A stretch of 64,000 bases of DNA from Lanius collurio (GCA_020086605.1 JACBWW010000008.1:22333326-22397325); one strand, 5' to 3'; counted from the stretch's first letter, positions 1-15,110 are shown. Numbers and translations: made by a program. The notes: a model not told the origin generated them from the letters alone.

Positions 1-1718
1 CTGTTAGTATTGCTTGTTTACGTCTTTCTGACAGCTGTGAAATGGTTTTTGTTTTTACTTTGCTTCACTTAAGGTAAAAGCTTAGCCTAATAAGGTACTT
101 TGTGTCATCAGTGTAAGTGATGAATGAGACCTCCACCTCTATAGAAACAAGTGAGAATTTACACTGGTTATTTTATTTCAGAATCCTGAATACATTGTCA
201 TTTGTTTGCTTTTTTCATTGTAGAGATAAAGTGACTGCTCCTCTCTATTTAGATACCAAGACAGGTCCCCCACATTTATCACACAAGGATAGCAAATCCA
301 CACATTCTGACAATGAAGTCATGCCCTCTGTGTGAGACTTGATATTTAGTATGTCATTGAGCAATTTACAGTAGAAAATACACATTGCAGAATTTATTTA
401 TGGTAAATAAGTATTGCTTCCTGGTTATATGTTACCCTTTCAAGTCTTGCCTAAATATTCCTTCAGCAAAGCAGTTATATTAATGCTTTCAGATTTAACC
501 TGTCACATTTCTATTTTGTTGTGCTGTTCTTTTTTATCAGCAGAAGCTGGCTTCTATTTGTACATTTCCTTGAATTGGAATGAATGAGACTTCTATTATA
601 AAACCTAATGTCAGATTGACTCCATCTAGAAAGTAACGAATTTTAAAGGTCATATAAAATAGGCCATTCTCAGCTCTTTTTTTCCAAATATGTTTGAATA
701 AAAATAGTTTGCTCTGTTTATTAAATTACTGGTATTTTCCCTTTAGGGCCAGCTAAAGCAGAAGCAGATCTTTGCATTTGTCATCATCTTAAGGTCATAA
801 ATACAGTTGTATTAGATAATGCTCTTTACCTTTTCCCACTACTGAATTATCAGTAATGAATTATTTATTATAAAAATTAGGCACACATATCAGGAGTCAG
901 TTGAGTGTAAAAAGTTACCCTGAGGGCATAGCCAGGCATTTCAATCAATGCATGTTTACATCTGCTTGTGCAGATGTATTTCCAGTGTAGAGTGTGGTAA
1001 CCTGCAACTCTCAAAGAAACTGATTTTGGTAGGAGCTCAATCAGACCCATGGTACCCCAAGTGATAGATACGAAGAATATCTTTTGAAGTCAACTTGTAA
1101 AATATGAAATGGATAAACAAAAAAGCCATGGTTGCCTTTCATTGTTTAAAGAAGATTGAGAGATGGATGCTCAAATAGAGGCATTGTGCTCTCCCTTTTA
1201 TATTACTTTATTTCCAGGAGAGCTTTGTTGCAAGTACTATCTTAAAAGTAAACATTCAGCTCAGGTAGGAAAATTCAGATCCTACAGTTTATGATCTGTG
1301 TTTAGTTGATGCTCGGAGGGATAAGCCTAATAATTTTGGGCTGACCCAGAAACTGAATTAAAAAAATCAAAACAAAACCTAGTCACTTTTATAACTGTTA
1401 CTTTGCCCTGCAGTCTAGCCTGGAGTTTCACTATTGCTCTAAGTTCAGCTTTCAGTGTGGCCTCCAGAGCTGCACACGTGCAGCTCTCTCTGTTTCCCCA
1501 CTGTGGCCGCTCAACATTCCAGACTCCACACACAGCTCACTTGGTGCAAGTGCCATTTCATAGTGCCCAAGTGATGGTGCAGATCTTAGTCTGAAGACTA
1601 AACCCAAGGTAGCTTTGTGATGCTAAGCACCTTTAGTACTTCTGAGAAGTGGAGGAGGTGTCTGCATGTACTCAATGATGTGAGATTTGAATTAAGTTTT
1701 TCTAGGAAATTCCGAAGG

Positions 1719-1734
1719 TTTTTTTTTTTTTTTT
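1719..1734. repeat. Poly-T run (T16)
   Basis: Sixteen uninterrupted T. Just downstream, 1742-1760 is a near-perfect palindrome (ATCAGAATT, A, AATTCTGAT), followed by two copies of an ATTTATATAAA-like motif. There is no sign of a retrotransposon body attached to it, so it reads as simple low-complexity intron sequence. Confidence 0.85.
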
Positions 1735-3679
1735 CCATTTAATCAGAATTAAATTCTGATAATTTATATAAATCAATATTTATATAAACTGAACCCAAAA
1801 ATCAAAGGCAGTGGAGTCACCATCCCTTTAAGTGTTCAGAAAACTGCTGGATATGGCATTGATACTGTGGACTAGTTGGCATTTTCCGTCTTTTCCGTGG
1901 TTCTGTGATTGCATGATTCTGAATGGAACTAAAAATCACAGCTGAACAAGTAATACATCCCAATTATCAGAAAGCAGAAGAGGTCACCTGTGCATTCCAC
2001 AGCAGCAATTCGACAGATTTTGTGTTCAATTAGTTAAATTATATGTGTGCTATTTATTTAACATGACAGCCTGCAAATACAGTTAAAGTTGAGCACGTGG
2101 GCTGGTAAGACTGGAACAGTTCTTCTGTCTCAGGCTCAGAAATCAAAGTTAGTAGGACCAATTTGATGTACACACTTCATTATAAATGTGAGGAAGGAAT
2201 AACCTGCTTTCTGCTTCCTACATGGGAATAAAAGGAGTCATTAATAAAGTGTGAGTGAAAACTGAGATAAAACGTGTGAAGTCTGACTTCTTCAGCAATT
2301 TCTTATTCTCTGTGAGCAATACTGTGCCAAAATACTAGAAACTGTTAACTTGTGATTCCATTTCAGCCATTGTCAGAGGCATTGTCAGTTATTCAGGAAA
2401 AAAAATAAGGTTTCCAGGCTATTGATAAAAGCTTGTAAAATTAATTTAGGAAGAAATGATGAGTCCTTCGAAGAAAGTTCACAAGCTAAAATTTTATTAA
2501 ACATTTTTCAAATATATGGATACTATGAAGAATGGCAGTATTCTAGCCAAACATAAACATAATAATAAAAACTATCATGTGTGATTGAAATGAAGCTGAG
2601 TAGTAATGAAAAGGAGAAATATTTAAATGAAATCTTCCCTATTATCTGAAACAAAACTGTGGGAAGAGTTTATTCTCAAGAGAATTGTAATTTTTTTCTC
2701 AGGTCCAGTAATCTTAAGTAATTATATTAATTTTTTAAAAATGCGTTGTCCAAAATTTACAACTCTTCTTGGTTAAACCTAAATATTTATGTATGAAATC
2801 AAGAATCTAAATAAAGTGGCCAGATTTTCAGACATGTTTTGCATTTGTGATTTCCACTTATTTGTATAGTATTTTTGCAAGGTAAATGCTTAATGATAAC
2901 CAAACATTTATATTTATCTACATGAGTGAAGGGCTTAGGAGCTTAACTTTAGTCATGTGCAAGACTTTGAATTATTTTTGTTATTAATAGTATTGTTATT
3001 TTGTTGTTAATACTAATAGCTTTGTTAAGAAATTCATTGAAACAGAGAGATTTGAGCACACATCTGTACTGCAGAATCAAAGTAAATTGATTTGTAGTCC
3101 TCTCAGATTTGCTGGAGGTCCAGCTGTTGGGCCAGCCACCATTTGCTCAAATGAATGGCATTAGTTTCTGTACTCCAGTTTATCTCTGAGAAAACTACAC
3201 ATATCTCCTAGGAGTTCTAATGCAGTTTAGCTCATTAATACAGGAATTGTAAATTGTGATTACTAAAAATAAGCTATGAAAATATAACTTCTTTTACTAC
3301 TCTTATTTCAGTGTATCCCAATCAATTCCTGAATGGAAGAACATTAAACATGCAATGTATTACTTCAGTCTACAGGGAACTTTGGCTATTAGTTTTAAAA
3401 AAAATCAACACATCCCACCCCTCCCACCCCCAAGTGTAAATATGTCAATACAACACTATGGGTTAATATTATTGTTTACATTGTACAATGCATGCTTGTA
3501 GTATTTATTTTTTTTTTCCAATGAAACATACATTTCCATAAATTCCTTTTTGAAGAAAAATATCAGCTGTTATTTGCTGGAGAGTGATTATGCAGTGATT
3601 GTTTTTAAAGGTTTTTCCAACACTTGCTTAAGATTTTTCTTTCGAAGTTAACTTCTTTAACACAGAGGCATCACAGTTA

Positions 3680-3830
3680 TTAGGATAGACTACACAAATA
3701 TTAGACTATATAAGAAAATATTAGACTGTATTAGACTATATAAGATAAATATTAGACTATATAAGAAAAATATAATTTTACACAATATTAGACTATATTA
3801 GATACAAATATTAGACTATATAAGAAAAAA
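3680..3830. repeat. Imperfect tandem array of TTAGACTATA(TAAGAAAATA)
   Basis: Six good copies of TTAGACTATA or TTAGACTGTA occur at 3701, 3721, 3731, 3752, 3788 and 3811, with degraded ones such as TTAGATA. Several are followed by TAAGAAAATA or TAAGATAAATA. Spacing alternates between about 10, 20 and 36 bases, so the array grew by unequal slippage of a roughly 20-bp unit. A diverged copy (TTAGGATAGACTA) sits at its left edge. This is an AT-rich minisatellite in intron 2. Confidence 0.85.
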
Positions 3831-6000
3831 GATAAGTGATAGAAGAATGTTATGTTTGAAATGCTGATAAAATGTTACCGCGTTATGCAGTCTAGATAAT
3901 ATCCTGGATATGTTCAGGCATTTTTATCATGGAGCACTGAGCTTCACAGAAGCTACTTCTGGAGCAGACAGTTCCAGAAATGATGGCAGTTTGCAGTGTT
4001 GTACACAGACTGTTGCAGTAGCTTCCTCTGATGGATTTGTTTTCATACAAAATTTTCAACATTTTAGCATTCTTGCAGTATGTTACCATTTCTGCAAAGG
4101 TACACTAATAATGAAAAGAAGAAAACAGTGACAAGATGAAAGAGTCCTTGAAAAGACCAAACCCAACAGCACAGTGCCTAAGCCCATAGCTGAAGAGGTG
4201 GAACAAGGGTTCAGGAGCCTAGGGTGTATGTGGCTGCTGCGTTTGGACTCTCCAGAGTTTTGACAATCAGGTTTTCCCCGGTCTCTTACAGTAAAGCCTA
4301 ATGGGAAACATGAAGGAAAACTTCTGACACTTTCCATGTGATCAGGAATTATCTGCTCTTTGCAGCTGTAATATAGGAGCCATGTGGACAAAGTACAACC
4401 TAAATTAGTGCTATTGTTCCAAACCAGTAGTTATTCTTGCCATTTTTTCCAGTTGTTCAAAATAAAATAATTTCAGTGCACACATCCACTCTTTTAGTTC
4501 ATAACAGTGACTGAAATTGAAGCTATTGAAATAGCTGTAGCATAGATACATTTCTTAGCAAGAAAAATGTGTAATAGTGGCACTTTCTCTTTATTTCCAT
4601 TTACAGTATCTCCTAAATATCAGTGTTATCTTCCCAATTTTGACAGCAGCTAGATGGTATTTGGATAGGATTTATGTTACAAGAATCTGTTTCCAATGAC
4701 TGTTGAACTGGAATTTGGAGTATATTCTCTTTAAATCCGCTGTACTGAAAAAAATGTTTTGTACGTGGTGTTAATATTTGATGTATGTTTCTAATATGCA
4801 GATTTTGCCTTTTGGAGCCCAAAACACAGATTTACCATTTTCAAAAAATTACCAACTCCCACTAACAGAAAGTCAAAGACACCACAATGTGTTCTCCATA
4901 TTTGTATTTGTCATATATAAATTCATTTGCAATGTGGGTACTTAACCTCTGCTTTTAGTTTAGATATGTAAAAGTTAGGACACAAACATTCCCTCTTTCA
5001 TGTGTGAATTCTTTAATTTACAAATGCAAAATGTCATGTGCCAATATGCCCATATACCTCTAGCAATCTGATGTTTTCAGTCGTAAATCCTCTGATTTCT
5101 ATGTCTAGCCACACTATAAAATAGTATTTTATACTTAAAATTCCATGAAATACCAACTGGCTGTTCCTCAGCTTCTAAATATAACTCCTTCATAGTGATA
5201 ATTATGCATATTAAAATGTTTCTATATATATTTATATGTTTATCTTTAGCTGATTGAATTGTGTAAAAAGTACAGAATATGTCTGTATTTATAGAAGTAC
5301 ATTAAAACCAATATAGTAGAGAACCACTAAATGCATTTTTTGGTGCTATTTGGCAGCTGACTGCTGCTCTTCATGAATATTCCATCCAACAAATTTGCTC
5401 ATGAAAAACCTCCGTTGTTTTTGAGAATTTAATGTGCGATTTACTGTAAGACACTTTTCAGATGCAGCTGGTTTGTGTCTTAAGAATAGAGAAATGCATT
5501 GAAATCCAACTTACTGTATTAGTTTGATACGAATATGCCTTCTACAGATGTTGTAGCCACAGAAGTATCAATATTTTAGGGAAATGCCAATGATTAAGAG
5601 CTATACACTACCTTTGTGTCATTTTTGATTGGTGAACTGGTATATGCAGATTGGATTAATAGTATAGAAGTAGCAACCAAAAAATGTAACACTACTTATA
5701 TTGTTTCTTCACTCAGAGTTTTGTACATTTGAGAAGGTAATAAAAGCAAAAGGAATCTTCTAAAGGGGTCTTTAAATCTCCCACAACTTTTGAGTATTTA
5801 AATACCAAGTTCATAGGCAACTAATGGTATCACTAGCTTTACCCAAGATTTTATTAATTTGTGAGTCTAGGAGTTGGAGGCTTTAAGAAAACACTTGAGT
5901 GGGTGACTTCTAGCCAATATATGCCTTTTTCAGCAGCTTACATAACACTGGCATGCATCCGAGGGCCAGGTGTGTCAGTATGGTTCTCTGCTGAAATTAA

Positions 6001-6366
<366 letters not shown>

Positions 6367-9300
6367 TAGCTCCAGAATTTAGAGTAAAAACACATACCTA
6401 ATAATATACTGCCCTGCAATTTATTCAAGGTTACTCTGATATTTCGTTGGCTCACTTGCTAATGAACTAAAGTTTGTTCTGTAGTCCTCATGGTCAATAA
6501 AGTGATATTGACTTGTTGTCAGTAAATGAGGCAGAAAATGCTTTCAGTTTTAAAGTCATTATGATTTATTAACCTTTTTTTCAGTAAAAAAAATCCACCC
6601 AGAAGAAATACAGAAACACTCAGTTCACCAGTGCTCTCAGTTTAGGCCATAGTTCCAGAATGCTACTGAAGGTAGATTATTGCCATTAAGTTTCATCTAA
6701 TGTTATCCTCAGTTTGTAAACTTCTGAGTCATGTAATGATCCATTGTTCCCAACACACAGATCAAGATTTTTCCAAATAAGATAAATAGACTCAGTTGTG
6801 TGATAATTTTCTGTGTGGGAACAGACTGTTCAAGGACAGAATGTGACTGTGTGTTATTTGTAAGGACAGGTAATGACTTTCTACTTAAAGGACAATGGCT
6901 GTGAAAAATACATTTTTTTGAAATCAAGTCAGATAATGCAGCAGTATATAGAACATTTCTGTAGGAAATACAGTGAAATTGTTGGAATGGGCCTATAGCC
7001 AAAAGAAAAATCCCCAAGAAGCTCTCTCAATGGTAATCTGAAAATATGTGTTTCTCCAGTTTTTGTATTCTTAGGTTCCATAAACCATGACCTTTACTGT
7101 AGATGGGCATCTTGCTCAGTCTCAAATATTGCTACTGTAGAATCATAACAGTATTTGTTCCTTTAGGAACATGGTACTACACATTAATGTGGGTTTGTCA
7201 GTTATACAGACAAGTATTTGCAGTCATCAGGCAACATCTTTAATGATAAGAAGCATGTTTGCCTGCTTTTCTAAAAAAAATACTGTCATATCTTCAAAAA
7301 TGGGATTGCTACAATAAAAGTAGGTCACCACAGTGCTGACTGGCACATCTTTCCATTCTGCTGTATTCTGTGTTCCGCTTTCTAACATCTTTCCATTCAC
7401 ATTTACAAAGCATAAATTTTCTAAGCTTTTTAAAGATCTGGATGAAAATCATGCTAACATGTGAAAGGAAACCTTGGATTACACTTAATGGAAGTATTGA
7501 ACTTTTAGAAAACACTGAGCTATTAAATGTTCCCTGTTCTTCAAGAGCTACATTCAGTCTTAAGAAAGCTGTACACTCTGTGCACATGCTCAGAGCCTTC
7601 TTTCTGCCTACCCACATTCAGGGCTTTTTTTATGGAAAAAATACTCTCCTTCTGCTGTCCACATAATAATCTTGGAAAGAGCTTTTCTGAAAGTTGCACC
7701 TTTAAATTTTTTCTGTCAGCAGCTAAATTGCTTATGTTGAATGAACATTGAAGAGAAATTTGAATATAAAGTTCACAGCATAGACAGTCTTTTAGGCCAG
7801 TGGCAAGCGAGAATGGTGGGGCTGCCAAACTGCTATCAGGAGTATATTTAAGACTACTCTTAGGGAAAACATCTAGCTAGACCTTTCTTCTGACTGTTAT
7901 AAGACATTTCCTGGTTGTTTTCCAGGCTCTGGGAATGAATTCTTTAGCACTGAAAACAGACACGGAAGCTGCCGTGGAATATCAGTCCTTTAAAATTATA
8001 GACAAAACAGAAGGATGTTGATGATAATGATGATGATGGTTATTTGCTTTTCTAGTGTATTCAGAGTCTAACTGACAACTGACTTTGGAGTTTGAAAGGG
8101 TTTCATGTTCCTGGTACTGCCAGAGCTTTGGCAAGAGGAAAACCTTACTCTCCCAGAATACTGTAGAGCATAACAATTTAATCTACTCTGAATTTTAACT
8201 TTTGTTACTGAATTGACTGCACCTGGTACTGAGGTTTGGATGCAAAGTAAAATTTTGAACTTGTTCATTGCAATCATTGGCTTGAAGACTTACTCAAACT
8301 GATGTCTGCTTGCCCAGAAGAAGTCAGTTTTTCCAAAATTTAAGTCAATGGTGAGTCAAAGCATTTGCAGATAATCTGATGATAAAGGAAGTAAGGAAGT
8401 CAGAAGGATGACATGCTGTCTCCTCAACTGACACAGCCCAGCCTACTCTTCCAGTTCACAGTTCCCTTCCATCTTGCACATTAGTTGCTTCATGCTGCAG
8501 AGTGCAAGAACTTGTAAAAGCCTTCTCTTGAAAGCTGCTGCTTCTGTTTTTGAACTGGTACACAAAAGTACCCAAATTCCACGGCGTGCTCATGGTTTTA
8601 ATTTGTAAATACTGTAAAGGAAAATAACACACATCAAGTTTAATGTCCCAGAGGAATAGGAAAATGAACCCAAGTTGCATGTTGCTTACTAGCTCTCTGA
8701 ACAATGTGACTGAGTGCTATTAAAACAAAAAAAAAATTGGTTGGATTTTTATCTTTGAAAGGTTAATAAAAACATCATAGTGCAACAGAAGGGAGACTAT
8801 AAAATGGAAAGCCCTGTCTGTAAATGGGGATAAGATCACCACTGGTTAGTACTGTACCAACCTACAGCCTAAGTAATTCAACAAAATTGTTCAGATCTCA
8901 CTGGCATACTCTCGTCCATAACAATAATTTCTATGAGCCCATATTGCATCTACACTCTAAGCTTGACCTTCTTGGCCAATTCCTCACCTAGGCCCTCATC
9001 TTGTTATGAAATGACTGCCAGAGCTGACATCTTCCAGGATATCAGTGTACTGGTCATTAAAAATAAGAACACTTGTAAATATAAAATGAAAGTAAGTAGC
9101 AGTTGTTTTTTTGCCACAGTTTAAGTCACATTCCAGTCCATCCATTATAGACAAAATAAGAGTCAATTACTTTTAGGAGGGAATATAGCTCTTTGAAGCT
9201 CTTCCTAGTTTTTTTTAACACCAGGATTTTTTCATTCCTAAAGAAAGTCTTTTCTGAAGAAGTTTCACAGACTTTCCTAATGATGCTGCCTAATTTTTCC

Positions 9301-10427
9301 TTGGCTCAGAAAGCCTATTATCTGCAGCTCCTTGTGTAATTTATCCTCAGCTTTCTGATCTGCATTGCTTTAGACTAGTGTACTTCCATAATGACTCACA
9401 GACTAAACATTTTTGTCATGCCTCAGAGTCTGAGCCAGTAGTTCCTTAGAAAATTAGGAGTAAAACTTGCAGTTGAAACTAGGTACATACAAAACCACAA
9501 AAGCACAGTGGTCTTCAGCTATAGTCAGTCTCTGAAAGCCAAGATTCTGCATTCAGTTTCAGGTGCAGTAATTGCAAAACCAGTGTGTGAGTCCCAGCTG
9601 ATGAACTCACCTAGTCAGGTCTTGTATGGAAAAGGTTTCTAGGCAAGTACAGATGAGAGATGACACTGATACCATCTGGCCATCTAAACATCACAGCCTT
9701 CTATAAAGCATCCCTTGCAGCAGATCATTGCTAACAGTATCTGAAGATTCCCAGCCTGTATTTTCCTGTCTAAATTTGCAATAATTAGTTGTATGGTTAG
9801 GAAAACACATGATCCCTTAAGCAAGATATTTACCTGGCCTTCAGAGATTTTTTATTTATAATGTTCCCTTCATGAAATAAAAGTAGCAGAGAGGTATAGA
9901 ATTTAACTATGGTTAAATGGTGAGGTTTTTAAAAGTCAAAAGGGATTGTAAAGCTTTTGGAAAGGCCTTACTTTTCTGGCATTTCCCCTGGCAGTCAGCC
10001 GATGTTTGCTCAGCAGGAACCCTTGAGGTATTCTGATTTATTTTGTTTTGTCTTTTCCTTTCTGTCCTTGGAGTTAGATTGTTTGCAGCTCTCAGGGAGT
10101 GTTAGGTTTGGATTTAGTAACCTGGGATTTTGCATTGTATTGATGCCCATTTGTGTCTTGTAATTTCCTCAGGGCAAAGGAAATCAGACCTTCATCTCTG
10201 GTGGTATCAGCATTGCTAGTAAAAGAATTTGGGAATTTCTGCTGTAGAATCTGGATCTCTCTCTCATTATAAAATGAATTACTTAAATGAATATTTGATA
10301 GGGAAATTCAGAAAGGCAGGAGATGGTGAGGATTTATAATGCCCTAAGAACTATGCTAACATATATGTAATATATAAAAAAGCTATTTAGTATACCACCC
10401 AAAACTATAATTCTCAACATTTCTTAC

Positions 10428-10447
10428 TGGTGTTCAACTGAACACCA
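10428..10447. repeat. 20-bp inverted repeat TGGTGTTCA-AC-TGAACACCA
   Basis: Two perfect 9-bp arms are separated by 2 bases. The core TGTTCA-nn-TGAACA has the form of two facing, degenerate nuclear-receptor half sites, but the spacing is not that of a classical element. It may simply be a small chance or mutational palindrome. Confidence 0.7.
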
Positions 10448-13400
10448 TTTTCAATTACACAGTCACTTCTTATTTTTTTTCAGTAAGATCTCTGCTTTAT
10501 GTAGTGGTGTTCAAGGTTTTCCTTGTAGTCATATGATGTGTTATTCTGCATTGGGTTTTGTCTTTTTGGATAATGCATCAGCTTAACATCTTCTCCCCTA
10601 TAGCTGGCAATTAGGGATGCTAATTTTCTCATGATTTTTTTTTTCATTTGATCATTATGTGATAGTCATCATTCAGAGCTTCACAAATGTTTCTGAGTAC
10701 CTTTTTATTATTATAAAATATTATAGAGTCACATTTAAAGCATTAGATTCCTCTGATTTAATTTGCAATGCTGAGCAATAAATGCTTATGTAAATCAAAT
10801 CCCATAGTCTTATGTTAGGGGTTTAAAAGGTATGGACAATATGGGAATCATCCGACTGCTAGAGGCACTGAGGATCAGATGAAGTATACTACTATTTTAA
10901 TCTATTTTATAGTCATATATTTATGTTCATGTGTCTATTTAGAGAGTGCAATGCTTCTCGGAACAGATAAAAGTGCAATTATTAATCAGAGATGGACTGG
11001 GATCAAAATTAGTGGAATTGCCCCAGTCAGATACTCTGTTTACAAAGCAATTTAGAAATATGGTAATACTGGTAACAACAATATGTAACTGGCATTCTTA
11101 GGACTAAGACACACATATTTTTAAATCTCCAGTGAATAATTATATTGCTTCTATTATGTGCAGCTGTTCAGAATTCAGCTACTGGTCTCTCCTGCCCTGA
11201 GCACTGACCTAGTCACCGAGGTCAGTCTGCTTCCTCCTGCATTAAGATGAAGTAATGACCTGTTTCACTGGTCAGACATGAAGTGATAGGCCTAAAAATA
11301 TATTAGCTCAGGAGAATATATTAATTTGTGTGATTTGACAGTAAAAGAAACTGCAGAGGAAAATTTTGTGGATGTGCTGTGCTAAATGGCGAGGTAGGTT
11401 TAATGCAGACTGAGGAGGTGCATTAACTGTGATACCAAAATTTTATGCCAGGCTAGTAGGGACTAAAGAAATAGGGTATCTGAGGGCACTATTGATTTAA
11501 TTCAATGTGTTGTGATCAATGAAGAAAAAAATAAATCAGGTTCTCATTTTTACAACAATTGCTGAGGCTTTAGGAAGCCCACATATATTTTAGTTTATTG
11601 TTTTTTCTGTTCTCTGACAGGTTAGCAGGTCATCTGCTTTTGCAGGCCGAGAATGGGAAGTAGTAATATTTTTTCTTTCCAACCTCCTTGATGTAATATT
11701 CTGTATGTTTTTTGATGTCTAATATACTTTGGACTATGCATTTTTGTCAGTAGATTTCTGATGTGCTTAGATAGAAACAGTTATTAGATTTTCTGTGCCT
11801 CACAGTTATTGAGATTTTTTTCCTGTGTATTATTTCTACCATTAATGTCTTCTCAGATTATAAGTTTTACTTTATTGTCTTAACGCCATGAGCTAATTCA
11901 GATGTAGAACCTTTAGAACTAAAAAATAAAGGTGCAAAATCAATTACAGTGAGGTTTAAAACTTTCTAAAAGTTTAACAGTGGGGAAATTTATACTTGAA
12001 TATTTGGATAATAACTGCCTCAAAAGTGAAAATAATCTTTCAAAGAAGGTATTCCCAGTTGCAATCACACATCTCCCCCGACTCAGAACATTGTTTAGCC
12101 TTGAAAACTCAACTATTATCATAAGCCCTGCCACCTTGCCTTACTCTCACCAAAATGCTTAAAACTGATGTTGTAGTATTGATGTAATCACTTAATCCTG
12201 ATTTTGATAGTTATTTCAGTAGACATTGGTGCTTAATGCAACCAAGAGGAAGGATCACATGTTTGTGAGTGTTGATTGCAGCACTATCTTACTGATGTGG
12301 TAATAGGTGCTAAAGAGGATGACTTCTGTAATGAATTAGTTGGCTGCTTTTGATGCTTCTGTTTCTTTTAGATAGAAAGCTGGTCTTCCTTATATGGGAT
12401 GAGAATAATGAAATAATTATTTAGAGGGAGCATCCAAAAGCAAGTTGATACACTTAAAAGAGATGAACTAATTTCCACGCTTTTTCTTTGTTTTCGAAAG
12501 AGCCAGTAGAAATACATCAAGGAGCAGATGCAACAAAGAACTTGCATATTTGTCATCAAAATTTAGTTTCCATGTTTCTCCCACAAGAATCAACACAACT
12601 CATAAATGCTTATGCTGCAGTATATTGTGAAGGGATTTCTGGTAACTATAAACTACAAAATATTTTATGTAAGCCTTACACTGGAAAGAATACAAGAAAT
12701 TGCACATAATATGGTGAAGTCTAGTGTTGTGTTTGATAGACATTCAAGGGAAAAATAACAGACTTCATAAAGTGTTCCCCAAGCCATTTCTTTAGTAAAA
12801 AATGTGAACTAAAGTAAAAACATAAATTGGACCTGTCATGTTTTAGGATCTTGTATCCCACATTTGCCCTGGAGTAAATATTGAGGAGGTGTTGTAAGCA
12901 CCATGGCCAAAAGCAGATTCTCTGTTGTAGAAGAAAGTGTTCCCTTTTTTCTGGGGGGAGCTGGATCAGTCTGCTTTGCTCTGTAAATTTAAAATGTTTT
13001 TCTGCATGTAGTGGTACTCTGGTCTGAGCTGGAATGTAAATGTGAAAGCATTATTCTGAAGTAGCTCTCCATGGGTGGCCTTTTCTCTTGTGATTGGAGT
13101 ATCCAAAAACTGAACTCTTGGAATATTTATGCCAGACCAGGTTTCCCAGAATAAATCTAGTGCAGATATATCCAGATGAATACCATTCATATACAGCTGT
13201 TCTTCAGTAAATCTTCCTCTTTTTAACTGCAAACCTTAATTAAAATGCACAGTCTAATTCTTGATTTGTATGATTTAAGACTGCACAAAAATGTGGTTTG
13301 CACAAGCTGCATATTTTTGTCAAGGGGTCATTATCACAATCAGATTTTCTCAAGAGCTCTGATTTTACTACTTTTAACTGTTGGGTTTTGCCATATCAAA

Positions 13401-14934
13401 TTTGAATTTTCTACACACGGCTATTGAACATCTGACTCATTCTAATATTTAGAGTACATCTGGAGGGAAGTCTCTATTGGGATGCAATTAGGCATAAAAA
13501 AAAAGGGCCATCTTAAATTGCACATTTAGAATGCTTACATTTCACATTAGAAAAGATCAAAGGAAAATACTTTGTTCTGTTTCACGTAATTCTAAACCAA
13601 GTCACTCTGATACATGAGAAACTTGAGATACAGGTCTGTGTCTACAAGACCTATATCAGTAGTCTGTAGGATCTGTAATATGGATTCCCAAAATCCCAGG
13701 GGAGAAAAGAAGGTTTTATAATGTTTTGTTTTTAAATCTGGTTATTTCTTAACTTCTCTCTCCACTCCATGAAAATTTTAATATTTCATATTTTCCCTTT
13801 AATTTGAATTTGAATGGAGCTAAAAGCTTTGCTGTAAAACTGGAAGTCTCAATTTGCATTCACTTCTGGTTACCAAAACATGAGAAAAGCAGGAAATATA
13901 TGACATTGTATTTTTTTCCATTTGTTTTAACCTACTAATTTTCCTTCATGTCTGAAATGGTTTTGCCAATACTATTTATACATATGAACCAGAGATGTAC
14001 ACAAGTTATTTGTGTGTAGGCTGCATGTATTTTGCCTGTTTTAAAAATGTAGGATAATTTTCTTTAAGATTGCTGTCATCCATCTGCTTTCCTGCTCTTT
14101 CCTCTTTCTGTGCATGTACTCATTTGAGCAGACTCAACCTGAATTAATTCCAGTAGAGATCTAAACTTTCAGAGAATTGAATCTAATATAAACTATAGAA
14201 AAGATTCTGTATAGGAAAATTTTTGTATTCTCTGTCATAAGCAGCATCTTATTTAATGTTGTTGCTAATGAGTAAATTTTGAGTATCTTCTAGATGTGTG
14301 TACAGATGTTTACATACTACTTGTAAGAGCAAGCAGTGAATACTTTTTGTATCAATAGCTTTAATTACTGAATGACCTTTAAATATATTTTGCTTTCTTT
14401 TTCCTATCTGGATTTTTATATTTGTTTCACATATGCTTTAGGAGATATTATTGATAGCATAAGAGAAAGAACAAAGCCCTATGGTAGGACTTTCTCTGGC
14501 CCATATGCCACATTTAATAATTTGCAATGGGTTTCTTTTCCTCATGTGAGGAAAAAAGCAATATTACCATTTAAAAAAACCTAGTATTTCTCAAAAAGCC
14601 TGATATAAATAATGTAAAGTGTTTATTACAGAATGTTCCGGACAGTCTCCTGTGAAGTGGATTGGAACAGAGAGAGATGTACGTTATGAGGCCTCGTTTA
14701 ATAGCACAATATTACCTGTAATTTGGTAACAGGAGAGAGATGCTAACATGAGAGAGTTTCTCTGAAACAACCTCTTTGAAAGCCAGCAACTGGCATTTGA
14801 ATGAGATATGAAAATTGTTGTAGTGCGGGGAATCCTTACAACGATGTATAAGACAGCGATGGAGTTGGAAGGAAAGATGAAGGGGTATTTCTGTAGATGT
14901 TCAGAGATGATTTATTCCTCCAGCTGCATGGCTG

Positions 14935-15110
14935 AAGTTCCCAGGCAGACCCCACTCATGGGACCCTCCTTTCACCCGGGGCCCCAGGCACACCCACCCA
15001 GTCAGGAACAGGTATGGGGCACACATGACATGGGGACAGGGACAGGGACAGACCCGTACCCTGCAGGGTCCCTCTCCCCGGGATTTCAGGGAGAGGCACC
15101 TCCACAGAAA
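14935..15110. other. GC-rich island with short GGGACA repeats
   Basis: About 175 bp of clearly GC-rich sequence sits in an AT-rich intron. It holds three tandem GGGACA units, four G-tracts (15016-15047) and a perfect 12-bp palindrome ACCCTGCAGGGT (15058-15069). An open frame of 122 codons crosses it, but its protein has no recognisable domain and is rich in Pro, Gly and Ser, as GC-rich non-coding sequence gives. I do not recognise a repeat family here; a fragment of a mobile element is possible. Confidence 0.5.

Noticed and set aside
3680..3830. CRISPR-like spaced repeats
   Set aside because: Spacers are absent or repeat-derived, spacing is irregular, and the host is a vertebrate; this is a minisatellite.
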